This document shows positions 53,301 to 60,319 of a stretch of 64,000 nt of DNA, piece by piece. The stretch spans positions 6,719,501-6,783,500 of the forward strand of contig NC_084669.1 in NCBI RefSeq assembly GCF_028389875.1. The letters run 5' to 3'. Each line of letters begins with the position of its first letter. Position 1 is the stretch's first letter. The position numbers were made by a program, and so were the translations under genes. The DNA is from Rhea pennata. Taxonomy: Eukaryota > Chordata > Aves > Rheiformes > Rheidae. The notes below the pieces were generated by a model. It was not told where the DNA came from. It did not search any database and saw only the letters and a list, made by a program, of their open reading frames with translations.

Positions 53301-55378
53301 AGGGGAAGAGGACAGGCCCCCCAGGCGTGGTTTGGATGAAGACAGGCCCCCCAGGCGTGGTTTGGATGATGATAGAGGAAGCTGGCGAGCTACAGATGAC
53401 GACAGGGGTCCCAGGCGTGGCTTGGATGATGATAGGCCACCCAGGCGTGGCTTGGATGATGATAGGCCACCCAGGCGTGGCTTGGATGACGACAGGGGCA
53501 GTTGGCGTGCAGCGGACGACGACAGAGGACCCAGACGTGGGCTAGATGATGACAGGCCACCCAGGCGGGCTTTGGATGATGATAGACCACCCAGGCGTGG
53601 GCTGGATGATGACAGGGGCAGTTGGCGTGCAGCAGATGACGACAGGGGTCCCAGGCGTGGGATGGATGACGACAGGGGTCCCAGGCGCGGGATGGATGAC
53701 GACAGGGGACCATGGCGTAGCACAGATGATGACAGGCTCTCCAGAAGAGATGATGACAGGGGTCCATGGCGTAGTGGGGATGATTCAAGGCCAGGTCCTT
53801 GGAGACCATTTGGTAAACCAGGTAAATATAATAATAGTCCTACCTCCGTAGCACATGTTAACCAAGTGGATAATGGTTATGACATACTTGGTGCCAGAGG
53901 TAGGAGGATCAGCTCTGAAAATACCCGTATTTGACATATGGATCCTTTTTTTACATGGTATAATTAATCCTTTTTGTTTGGCTGAATTAAAAAAAAATGC
54001 AGCAGTGTTTATTGGCTTCCTAGAAGATATCTAGAAGTTGCATAATGATTCTGGGAAACTTACTTATCTGATGTGCAGAAATAAAATATACAAGTTTAAT
54101 GACCTGATGAGAAAGACACCTTTCTACTAGACAGGCTCACCTTCTTTTCTTTCCCTGTGTCCTCCACTTTTAAAAATATACCTGAACTTAACCTCTTTCT
54201 AAGAAGGATTTTAGATAAGTCATTCAAGTGGCTCTAGTTTTGATCAGGTTTTTTTTAGTGTAGAAAAATACTGGTTTTACCATTCTATTTTATTGGTTTT
54301 AGGTATACCTTTCTTGAAAGTCATGTTTTTAGCAGGCGTTTGAACTCAAACATGAACTGTCCTATGATTCTATTCCTATAGTTTTTGTGGTCCTACATCT
54401 CGTTGATGGTGAATACTACATCTGTTTTGGGTTCTTTTCAGAACTGCTGCTGATATTTAAATGTTTTTCCTCATCTCTTTTGTTCAGATTTATGTATTTA
54501 CATTTACCACATCAGCTGCAAAAAGTAGACAGTAAATGTGTGAATCTCAGTACTCTAATAGCTTTCTCCTCTGTTAAAAAGGGCTATATAGTACAGAATT
54601 CCCATTGCTAAGTATCTGTAAATTAAGTTGTGTAAGTAGATGATAATTGATAGTTGCATTTTAAAGTAGAACTTTAAAAAGCAGTAAGTTCTTATGAATT
54701 TGTTTGCTTAAAATCTTCTCACTTGTAGATTTTCAGAGGAATCTGCTCTCTAAGCTACTGTATTTCTTCTTTTGCTTATTTCGCACAAAGTCTTAGAGGA
54801 GCATGGTATTTTCTGACTGAAATATGGAGGATATAATCAGCTGTATGCTGTATTGTTACAAGGAGTCCTAGTATAGGAGATATATGCTTCGTGTTAAACA
54901 GTTTCTTCACTATTTTTTCCATGTGGCTTCTATTCAAATGTGCACATTTTTTGAAGAACTTGAGTAAGATCCTTAGGGTATACAGAACTAGAAGAACCAG
55001 TATCTATGAGGGAAGTAAATGATTCTTTGTCTATATAGAGATCAGAATTCAGTCACAAATTACTTTGTTGCTCATAGGGGGATGGAGAGAACGAGAAAAG
55101 GCTCGTGAGGACAGCTGGGGTCCCCCCCGAGACTCCAGACCTCCAGGAGACCGTGAATGGGATAGAGACAAAGATCGTGATGAAAATGAAAAAGACCGTG
55201 AATTTGACAGAGATTTTGATAGAGATGATCGTTTCAGGCGTCCCAGGTTTGACTTTTTTGTTTAAAAATATGTGGAATTTTTATGTTTAAGAAAGAAAAT
55301 AGCCTGACATTGCCTAGTGAGAGGAACGGTGGTATGAAATTGAGTAGTTTTTTAAGGCAGTAAATGGATTGTGGTGTT

Positions 55379-55421
<43 letters not shown>

Positions 55422-57455
55422 AAATGTTAACTGTACAGAATGTTAAATGTATGGAAGGAATCCCAGAGTGCTTTACTCCTTTTAAATATCTTTCAGTCTC
55501 TTTGTGGTTGAGTGTGTTTCATGTTAGGGTCTAGAAAAACAGAAAGGATTTTTAGAAGTATGTTAGTATATTAAATAGAAACCCAATGGGCCTTAAAATA
55601 CCTGTATATTGATTTACTATATCAGAGGTAAAATGTTAACATTGAAACTTACCTAACGTTTCAAACGGCAAAAGGGATGATGCTGGCTGGCGAAGAGGAC
55701 CAGCTGAGGAAACCTCTAGCTGGAGGGATTCAAGCCGTCGTGAAGAATGGGAAAGAGGTGGTCGTGACATGAGAGATCGACGTATTGACGACAGAGATCT
55801 ACCCCTCAGAAGGGGACCACCACTCAGATCTGACCGTGAAGAACGTAGGTTTATTTCTTTGTTACTAAAAGCTTACCTTTATTTTAGGTCCTTCATGTTA
55901 CTCTGACAGTGATAAGTGTTAAAGTGGGAATAAGTTACATTCTTGGCCAGCAAAGTAATACACAGAAGCTTTATTGTAAATGAGAACCTTTCTGTGAATC
56001 TTAACTACTTTTTTTTTTATTGTACTCTTTACTATCATGGTAGCATTTCATGTCTGCTATAATAACAACATTTTAAGTATGCAGTTTTCATAGTAACATT
56101 ATGTTCAGGTGTATTAAGTTCTTATGCTTTAGCATCCTTTAGTTCTTTTTTTTTAGTATCAAGATAAACATCCCAGCAAATCACTTCTATCTCATTTATA
56201 CTCAGAATATCTGATAAAGTATTTGCAAGTAGGGCCCTATTGGTTCCAAACTACTAATGATACTGATTTTGATTAATAATTTGCTTTAATTATTTACATT
56301 TAATAATACTGTATTCTAAAAATACGGTAACAGAAAATGCATTTGACTGAGATATCACATGGTCCAATTCTAATGAGTTCTCATGTTCAGAATCTCATTT
56401 CATTTTGGTTTCAGCCTTCAGTATCAATATTTCCTGAATATGGGTGCTGTCATGCATTGATCTCAGTGAATAAACTGGAATAGAACTTCCAGCTGGATAA
56501 TGATTTGGTTTTCAATGTGCATTTTTTTTTGTTTTTTTTTAACATCAAGGACTGTTTTGTTATTTGACTGTTCTGGTATTTGATACAGCTTTGTTCATAA
56601 CTACATAACAAACAGAACTAGGGTAAAACTCTTAATCTCCTTTTGATGGAAATGAGCAATTCTTAGTATAAATAAAGAGTTTCTGAATACTGTTACCAGT
56701 GGAGTTGTATAATCCAGTGCCATTTCTGCTTTTGATTTCAGAAGGCTTGAATGGGAATTTGATGTATTTTGAGACAAATGAACACCAAAAAGTTTTTTAC
56801 ATAGTTGTTTAAAGTTAGGATTTTTCCATTTTCAGGATTCAGTCATTTCTAATGAGATGCATTCTGTGCTTTTTATAATTCTGATATTAATATTAAATGA
56901 GAATATATTTTACATCATAAAACTCTGTACATCAATAGAACATTCTTATTTCAATCACTGTATTTTAAAGATGACGTTATTCAGTTGCTCATATCAATGC
57001 TGAATCTGAAAAGAGGCTTGAGAGTAAGTTGCTGTCCATTACTTTACTGTAAAATTAAACTGTGCATTTGGTTGTCATCCTTGTACTACTTGTTGCCAAG
57101 ATAGAGAACTACTGAATCAGACTCAGTATTGGGTGTGCTTCTTTCAACTTTCGCAAGCTGCAAGTTGAACCTAACAAACATTTCTTAATGTCCTTCTGTA
57201 TTTGTAGCAACCTCATGGCGGCGTGCTGATGATAGGAGAGAAGAACGTGGAGAAGAACGTGAACCAGTGCGGCGATCTGCTCCTGCTCCTGCTCCTGCTG
57301 CTTCTCCAGCTTCTGCTCCCCCACCAGTATCAAAAGAACGAGAAAAAGAAGGGGAGAAGGAGAAGGGTTCCTGGAAAACAGAAAAGGAGCGCGAGTCTCT
57401 TCGCCGTACTAAAAACGAGACAGATGAAGAAGGATGGACCACTGTACGACGTTAA
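21606..57455 (+). CDS. EIF3A: Eukaryotic translation initiation factor 3 subunit A, complete
   Basis: Largest scaffold subunit of cytosolic eIF3, which binds the 40S subunit and organises mRNA recruitment. 22 coding exons: 21606-21654, 26288-26478, 26659-26795, 31552-31715, 32978-33177, 34179-34387, 35391-35562, 36555-36659, 37463-37561, 38274-38390, 39754-39939, 42566-42913, 43486-43590, 45313-45426, 45692-45814, 46571-46724, 47745-47929, 49755-49843, 53118-53821, 55078-55246, 55675-55844, 57208-57455. All are GT/AG with closing phases: 4,038 bases, 1,345 residues plus TAA, against about 1,382 in human, also with 22 coding exons. Order: N-terminal helices (1-316), PCI domain (about 317-500), charged coiled region (544-886), D/R-rich ten-residue repeats (961-1138), RS/DR-rich tail ending GWTTVRR. 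The shortfall lies mostly in the repeat exon. Introns 8 and 9 host snoRNA-like genes. Confidence 0.97.
21655..26287 (+). other. EIF3A: EIF3A intron 1
   Basis: The first 600 bases continue the CpG island. The rest is AT-rich and contains the CR1 copy at 24690-25550 in gene orientation. The long open frame 21652-22521 has no known-family similarity and is a product of GC-rich composition. The acceptor is CTTTACTTTCAG before 26288. Confidence 0.85.
24690..25550 (+). mobile_element. CR1 LINE, 5'-truncated copy
   Basis: Starts inside the ORF2 reverse-transcriptase region at about 24690 and ends with the CR1 3' motif: CTTCAGAGGTCCCTTCCAAC, then GATTCTATGATTCT at 25537-25550. The coding remnant (best stretch 24699-25025) is broken by a stop at 25024 and by frame changes. 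It is better preserved than the copy at 1-985, so probably younger. Direct flanking repeats were not obvious. Confidence 0.95.
26288..26795 (+). CDS. EIF3A: EIF3A exons 2 and 3
   Basis: Exons 26288-26478 and 26659-26795, separated by a 180-base intron. They encode residues 17-126, including [38 protein letters not shown] and [19 protein letters not shown]-type helical repeats of the eIF3a N-terminal region. The next junction completes serine from AG plus T. Confidence 0.96.
28124..28138. repeat. A-rich run in EIF3A intron 3
   Basis: About 15 consecutive A within the purine-rich stretch. Minor simple repeat. Confidence 0.8.
30040..30450 (-). mobile_element. Ancient CR1/L3-like LINE 3' fragment
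   Basis: On the plus strand it reads, in order, segments resembling TCCTCAACCTCCCTTGCCAA, then AATAAAAAGTTACTCTCAATGTCTAATTG-like text (quoted in part), a TTTGTTGCAG piece, and GTTTTCTAGACTTCTTGC. This succession matches the reversed 3' half of ancient amniote CR1/L3 elements. No coding remains. Heavily diverged, so the boundaries are approximate. Confidence 0.5.
31552..34387 (+). CDS. EIF3A: EIF3A exons 4-6
   Basis: Exons 31552-31715, 32978-33177 and 34179-34387, covering residues 127-316. Landmarks: [58 protein letters not shown], and [19 protein letters not shown]. Phases 1/1, 2/0 and 0/2 close without gaps. This is the helical N-terminal arm before the PCI domain. Confidence 0.96.
32284..32315. 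repeat. T32 homopolymer in EIF3A intron 4
   Basis: Uninterrupted run of 32 T, 660 bases upstream of exon 5. Too far away to be its polypyrimidine tract. Confidence 0.95.
32745..32860. repeat. (TA)n microsatellite in EIF3A intron 4
   Basis: About 115 bases made almost only of TA and ATATAA units with short interruptions. It starts near TATTATATATATAATAC and ends near TTTTTATATATATATATT. It ends 118 bases before exon 5. Expected to be unstable and length-variable. Confidence 0.95.
35391..38390 (+). CDS. EIF3A: EIF3A exons 7-10, PCI domain
   Basis: Exons 35391-35562, 36555-36659, 37463-37561 and 38274-38390, residues 317-481. The PCI (proteasome-COP9-eIF3) domain is a helical and winged-helix fold that binds other eIF3 subunits, eIF3c in particular (family knowledge). 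Landmarks: [78 protein letters not shown] and [19 protein letters not shown]. The last three exons are whole numbers of codons (35, 33, 39), so skipping any one keeps the frame. Introns 8 and 9, flanking the 99-base exon 9, each carry an H/ACA-like RNA. Confidence 0.96.
37158..37271 (+). ncRNA. H/ACA box snoRNA-like gene, copy A (EIF3A intron 8)
   Basis: Two hairpins with correct boxes. 5' hairpin: lower stem GCCAC (37158-37162) with GTGGC (37199-37203), small apical stem TTCC/GGAA (37072 is not involved; pairs lie at 37172-37175 and 37182-37185). H box AAAGAA follows at once (37204-37209, matches ANANNA). 3' hairpin: GAAGGT (37213-37218) with ACCTTC (37258-37263), upper stem GCAGTGT (37225-37231) with ACACTGC (37243-37249), leaving a pocket. 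ACA box at 37266-37268, three bases before the end. The pocket top to ACA distance is 16 bases, typical for pseudouridylation guides. It lies 191 bases upstream of exon 9. Human EIF3A hosts SNORA19, so this is probably a member of that family. The 5' hairpin is short, so the exact 5' end is open. Confidence 0.75.
37934..38063 (+). ncRNA. SNORA19: H/ACA box snoRNA, SNORA19-like, copy B (EIF3A intron 9)
   Basis: 130 bases, complete hairpin-H-hairpin-ACA form. 5' hairpin: GCACAT (37934-37939) with ATGTGC (37985-37990), pocket, then a nine-pair upper stem CTGCTTTCG (37949-37957) with TGAGAGCAG (37965-37973). H box AAAGAA at 37992-37997. 3' hairpin: GAAGG (38004-38008) with CCTTC (38051-38055), pocket CTAATTA / CAGTCT, upper stem GCAGCA (38016-38021) with TGCTGC (38039-38044). 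ACA box at 38058-38060 followed by AAG. It shares the 3' pocket text AATTAGCAG and AGTC-CCTTCA-ACAAA with copy A. Intronic H/ACA RNAs are processed from the host intron and guide pseudouridine formation in rRNA with dyskerin. The family name rests on the known human host gene. Confidence 0.8.
39754..39939 (+). CDS. EIF3A: EIF3A exon 11
   Basis: 62 whole codons (residues 482-543) linking the PCI domain to the coiled region. Landmarks: [35 protein letters not shown] and [13 protein letters not shown]. The acceptor is TTTTGCAAAG with a good upstream pyrimidine tract, donor GTAAGG. The reading beyond the donor is not coding. Confidence 0.96.
40859..41004. repeat. Two diverged tandem copies of a ~70-base unit in EIF3A intron 11
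   Basis: Copy 1 (about 40859-40932) and copy 2 (about 40937-41004) both run CATGAGCTCACATT, then TCTCCAGAACC/TCTCCAGGACC, AGGAGCAAG, CANTNTGGGA and a GTGTGCC/GGCACACC end. The first copy has a short insertion (TTTCAGG). Not a family I recognise. Confidence 0.75.
42566..47929 (+). CDS. EIF3A: EIF3A exons 12-17, charged coiled region
   Basis: Exons 42566-42913, 43486-43590, 45313-45426, 45692-45814, 46571-46724 and 47745-47929, residues 544-886. Long E/K/R/Q-rich helix: it starts [20 protein letters not shown], contains [20 protein letters not shown], the conserved break [20 protein letters not shown] and [15 protein letters not shown], and ends in [11 protein letters not shown]. In the complex this part binds eIF3b, eIF3i and eIF3g (family knowledge). 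Exon 13 has an unusually poor acceptor (ACATGGTTGAAG) with almost no pyrimidine tract, but frame and protein identity leave no doubt. Confidence 0.96.
43990..44900 (+). mobile_element. Ancient CR1/L3-like LINE fragment in EIF3A intron 13
   Basis: Ordered series of matches by eye to an ancient CR1/L3-type ORF2 and 3' end: CCTGGATAAATATGATCTAC, CTTGGATGTTCTCAAAAGAT, AAAATGATGGACTGCAAACT followed by GAGATCTTGG, then ATTGTGTGCAGGTCTAG, GAGAGAAGGCTAACAAGAGT and CTTCTATGTGAGAAATG. All frames are broken. Same orientation as EIF3A. It is much older than the CR1 copies at 1-985 and 24690-25550. Confidence 0.6.
45900..45919. repeat. A20 homopolymer in EIF3A intron 15
   Basis: Run of 20 A, 85 bases after exon 15. 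Simple repeat without a recognisable adjoining element. Confidence 0.9.
49755..49843 (+). CDS. EIF3A: EIF3A exon 18
   Basis: Encodes [20 protein letters not shown] followed by SEWRRAPVE plus two bases, residues 887-916. It opens the D/R/W-rich C-terminal part. The donor AAGGTAATTA splits an arginine codon (AG plus A of exon 19). Confidence 0.95.
49844..53117 (+). other. EIF3A: EIF3A intron 18
   Basis: 3.3 kb, AT-rich. It holds the old CR1/L3-like remnant at 50540-50900 (minus strand) and an A run at about 50514-50528. Only short open frames elsewhere. The acceptor before 53118 is TTATGGTTTTACAG. Confidence 0.8.
50540..50900 (-). mobile_element. Ancient CR1/L3-like LINE 3' fragment in EIF3A intron 18
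   Basis: Read on the plus strand, the order of pieces is CTGATGGAGATTCCATTGC, TTATTGCTTAATTAGTCTTA, CAGTTAGATAGATTTTTA, TCTAACTTTAATTTCT, then TATTTGAAGAGTGTTA. This matches the reversed 3' region of ancient CR1/L3 LINEs closely. It is the clearest of the old copies in the window. No open frame. Confidence 0.65.
53118..53821 (+). CDS. EIF3A: EIF3A exon 19, ten-residue repeat exon
   Basis: Largest exon, residues 916-1150. After [14 protein letters not shown] come three 21-base units (R-R-G-D-D-L-P type), then 18 tandem ten-residue units from 53251 to 53784, consensus D-R-(G/P)-P-R-R-G-L-D-D. Unit 17 is two residues short. It ends [12 protein letters not shown]. This is the family's hydrophilic, charge-balanced repeat region; human has about 25 units, so the bird copy is shorter. 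The frame stays open after the donor to 53934 only by chance. Confidence 0.96.
53161..53213 (+). repeat. EIF3A: 21-base tandem repeat at the start of EIF3A exon 19
   Basis: CGGCGAGGGGATGATCTGCC starts at 53161, 53182 and (partly) 53203, period 21 bases, seven residues (R-R-G-D-D-L-P). Copies are identical or nearly so, which points to recent duplication. Confidence 0.95.
53251..53784 (+). repeat. EIF3A: 30-base coding tandem repeat in EIF3A, 18 units
   Basis: Units start every 30 bases from 53251; unit 17 (53731-53754) is 24 bases. Unit types alternate between [16 protein letters not shown] and GSWRA(A/T)DD cores. Units 5-8, 9-12 and 13-16 each begin with the GSWR type followed by a GPRR type, which gives a 120-base higher-order period for at least two blocks. 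The array contains no stops on the opposite strand, hence the long antisense open frame. Confidence 0.96.
55078..55844 (+). CDS. EIF3A: EIF3A exons 20 and 21
   Basis: Exons 55078-55246 and 55675-55844, residues 1151-1264. Exon 20 begins [17 protein letters not shown] and passes into alternating D/R/E. Exon 21 reads [22 protein letters not shown] and ends [11 protein letters not shown]. Exon 21 has a poor acceptor (CAAACGGCAAAAG) and donor GTAGGT. Low-complexity tail typical of eIF3a. Confidence 0.94.
55380..55417. repeat. T38 homopolymer in EIF3A intron 20
   Basis: Uninterrupted run of about 38 T, the longest homopolymer in the window. It lies 257 bases before exon 21, which itself has almost no pyrimidine tract. 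Confidence 0.95.
57208..57455 (+). CDS. EIF3A: EIF3A last coding exon (exon 22)
   Basis: 81 codons plus TAA. Begins [13 protein letters not shown], has an alanine/proline stretch ([16 protein letters not shown]) and ends with the invariant [15 protein letters not shown]. The A/P stretch is encoded by a short GCTCCT-type repeat and replaces a more charged segment in the human protein. Confidence 0.96.
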
Positions 57456-58490
57456 GTGAAAATCAAAACAGAGTTTAACCAATGTTTTAGCTTTGATTTG
57501 ATTGAATCCACAGGTTATATTTGTGCTTATAAACATTCTCAATTGGAATTCTTTAACGAATATTTTGACGTAACATGAAAGCATGAGCCTGAATTACTTA
57601 CTCATATAGATTGATCATGCACAAAACTCACAGCAGAAGTTTGGAAATTGAATGCCAGTTTTTGAAATTTCAAATATTGCTTATTTCATGGATCACTTGT
57701 TGCTAAAATAAAAAGAAGCAAGCCCAATAGCTGTCTTGAGTAATACTTCTATCTTGCACCAAAACAAGCTGACCTTTTTATTTTCAGTTGTTCTTAATTT
57801 GGAATGGGGTATTATCATCACAGAACGTGTATTTGAAAACACCTCTGTTCACACAGTGATGGAATTATTGAAAAGCAGAACTGGATCAATTTCCATAATT
57901 AGCCAAGAAAAAGGTATTAAACCCTCTCTTATTTAGGTATTTCTGAGGGCAAGTGCTTTTGAGAGACATATTTTATCATTATCTAAATTCAGTAAGTTGT
58001 TGAAATTTGAATTAAATACAATAAACATTATGAGCATTAGCTACACTGGGATATTTTCTGTAGATTTACTTGAATACATATGCCTATAAAGCCATTTTGC
58101 AGTCATTGTTCCAGTAATATATACTGCTGCAGTGTACAACCACAAAACTGAAAGCTTCCATGATTCAAGCATTTTGGTAAGCATATTGCTATGTATTTTC
58201 TGTTGCCAACAGCACAACTGCTTTTTCCATTACTGGATAATTCATGCCTTTCAAGGATTTATAAATATTGTCATATTTAAAATGTGTGGTTTTGGAGAAA
58301 TTGTTGATTCTCCCCTCCCCCCCCCCAATTCTTTGTCTTCAGGGTACATTCTTTCCCTTTCCAAAAAAGTGGTTTGTAGTAATGGCTGTGTTGACTTCAA
58401 TTTTGGGGTGCAGTAACAATGATTAACTATCTGGTCATACTGAAGCCAACACAGAACTTGCTGCTGTGTGTTTCTTCAATGATAAATAAA
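57456..58490 (+). terminator. EIF3A: EIF3A 3' UTR with two poly(A) signals
   Basis: Canonical AATAAA at 57707-57712 (252 bases after the stop) and again at 58485-58490, each in AT-rich sequence with T/GT-rich text following. A long 3' UTR of about 1.05 kb or a short one of about 0.27 kb are both possible, and alternative use is plausible. A C-rich run lies at 58315-58326. Confidence 0.6.
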
Positions 58491-59031
58491 CAACTTCTGG
58501 AATTAGCTTCTGTAGCGTCTTGACTTAATAATTTGCTGAAATGTAATTTAATCCAGAACAGGACTTTAATAACTGTGTGTATGTCTACCTATTTCTGTAC
58601 AGTTGAAAGAGAATGTGACCACACAGGAGACATAATTTCTTCCTGAGAAACCTTATTGAATTTTAACATGTAAGAATATAAGTAAGTTTTAATAATCTTC
58701 TTTCTGTTCTTTTTCTGCCATCTCCTGAGTTTTCCAGATCCTAGTCACTCCTCAGGAAAAACTCTTGCTCTCAGTCATCTTCTCTGAGCACCAGATGTTC
58801 ATCTCTTTGGAGCCTGTCCACTTCTTTACTTGCTGAATCATAGAATTCCTTCAGAACATTAGTGTTTTTCTAAGCAAGACAAATCTGTGGTTTGTGTGCC
58901 TCATGCAGTCCTGTAAAGGAGGGAGTCAGAGAATGGGATCTATCCAGTAACAGAGAGAGCTTATTAGATGTGGGGTAGTGGGTGCTGCTGCTATTAGAGC
59001 TACGTGTTGCTGTTCTTAAATTGTGTGTTGT

Positions 59032-60310
59032 AGGATCATAGGATAATTCTGGTTAGAAGGGGCCTCAAGAGGTCTCTGGTCCAACCTCCTGGTGTGAAAT
59101 TGGACCGTGTTAGTCAGGGCTTTAGTCTCCAGGTCTCTCCGTGGCCAATCTGTTCCAGTGCTTTAGTATCCCTATGAGGAAAAAGGTTTCTCCTTCTATC
59201 CAGCTTGAGCTCCTGTCTTTTCAGCTTCTACCTGCTCTCTCATTCTTTTGCCCAAGCACCACTGTGGAGAACCTGGTTCCAGCTTCTTGATAACCTCCCC
59301 ACTTGGTGCTGGTGGGTGCCCCTCCCAGGGCAAGTGTACCAGCACCTGAACATTTTGGGGGTCCTCTGCTGCACTTGCTCTAGTTCGTCAATGTCTTTTC
59401 TGTCTTGTTGGGGCCCAAAACCAGGTGGGGTAGCTAGATGTCGTCTAAAGAGTGCTGAGTCGAGGGCCCTGAGGCTCCCTCAATCTCTAGGCTTTGCTGC
59501 TGTCCATACAGCCCTGGGTGCTTCTGGCCTTTGCTGCCAGGGCACGCTGCTAGCTCATGCCCAGCTTGCTATCTACCAGGACTCTTGGTGTTACTCAGCA
59601 GAGCTATCATTGCAGAGGGTTCTTCCTCCACTGTGCAGGACTTTGCGTTTCTCCATGCTGAGTTTCATGGGGTTCCCATCAGCCCATTCCTCCAGCCTGG
59701 GTAGATCCCTCTGGATGGCAGCCCTGCCCCAGTGTATATTGACTGATCATCCCAGTTTGGTGTCAGCTGCAACCTTGCTGAGCATGCGCTCTGTCGCTGC
59801 GTGCAGGTCATCGATAAAGATGTTAAAGAGGCCAGATCCCAGGGTGGACCCCTGTGGGGTCCACTGCAGGTTGAGTATGATTCATTAACCACGACCCTCT
59901 GAGGCTGAAGGTCCAACCAGCTTTTTAGCCACCTGATTGCCCACCTATCCGGACTGAAACATCCTAACATGGGCACAAGAATATGGTGGTAGACGGTGTT
60001 GAAAGCCTTGTTAAAGTCAAGCTAAATAACAGACACTGCTCTCCTCTTGTCCACAAAACCAGTTATTCTACTCTAGAAAGCAGTCAGGTTGGTAAGGCGT
60101 GATTTACCCTTGGTAAATCTATGCTGACCACAGTCACCTTCTCCTTTGTGTGCCCCCCAAAATGCTCTGAGATGACTTGATCCATGATTTTTCCTAGGGA
60201 CTGAAAAGAGATTGGCTGGTTTGTCATTTCTTGGATCACCCTTTTGGTCTTCCCCCCCCCTTTTTTTTAAGAAGATACGTGCCACATTTGCCCTTTTTCC
60301 AGTCAATGTG
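59032..60310 (-). mobile_element. CR1 LINE, minus strand, about 1.28 kb
   Basis: On the plus strand it begins with the reversed CR1 3' end (AGGATCATAGGATAATTCTG, then GAAGGGGCCTCAAGAGGTCT and CCAACCTCCTG) and runs back through ORF2 to GATACGTGCCACATTTGCCC and TTTTTCCAG near 60302. Reverse-transcriptase text is recognisable in reverse (for example TTGTCCACAAAACCAGTTAT) but is full of stops and shifts. The 227-codon plus-strand open frame at 59205-59888 is an antisense shadow. A C9/T8 run at 60253-60269 lies inside. Confidence 0.93.
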
Positions 60311-60319
60311 GAGATATGA

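Noticed and set aside
53112-53723. 203-codon minus-strand frame and other frames over the EIF3A repeat exon
   Set aside because: A 30-base repeat without stops in one unit stays open in every copy; the repetitive LSSS-type translation is a shadow of the sense repeat.
53822-53934. Extension of EIF3A exon 19 by 37 codons past the donor
   Set aside because: Intronic composition, no similarity to eIF3a, and the exon 19 to exon 20 junction restores the known G-G-W-R-E sequence exactly.
59205-59888. 227-codon plus-strand open frame
   Set aside because: It lies antisense within the minus-strand CR1 element and has no protein similarity of its own.
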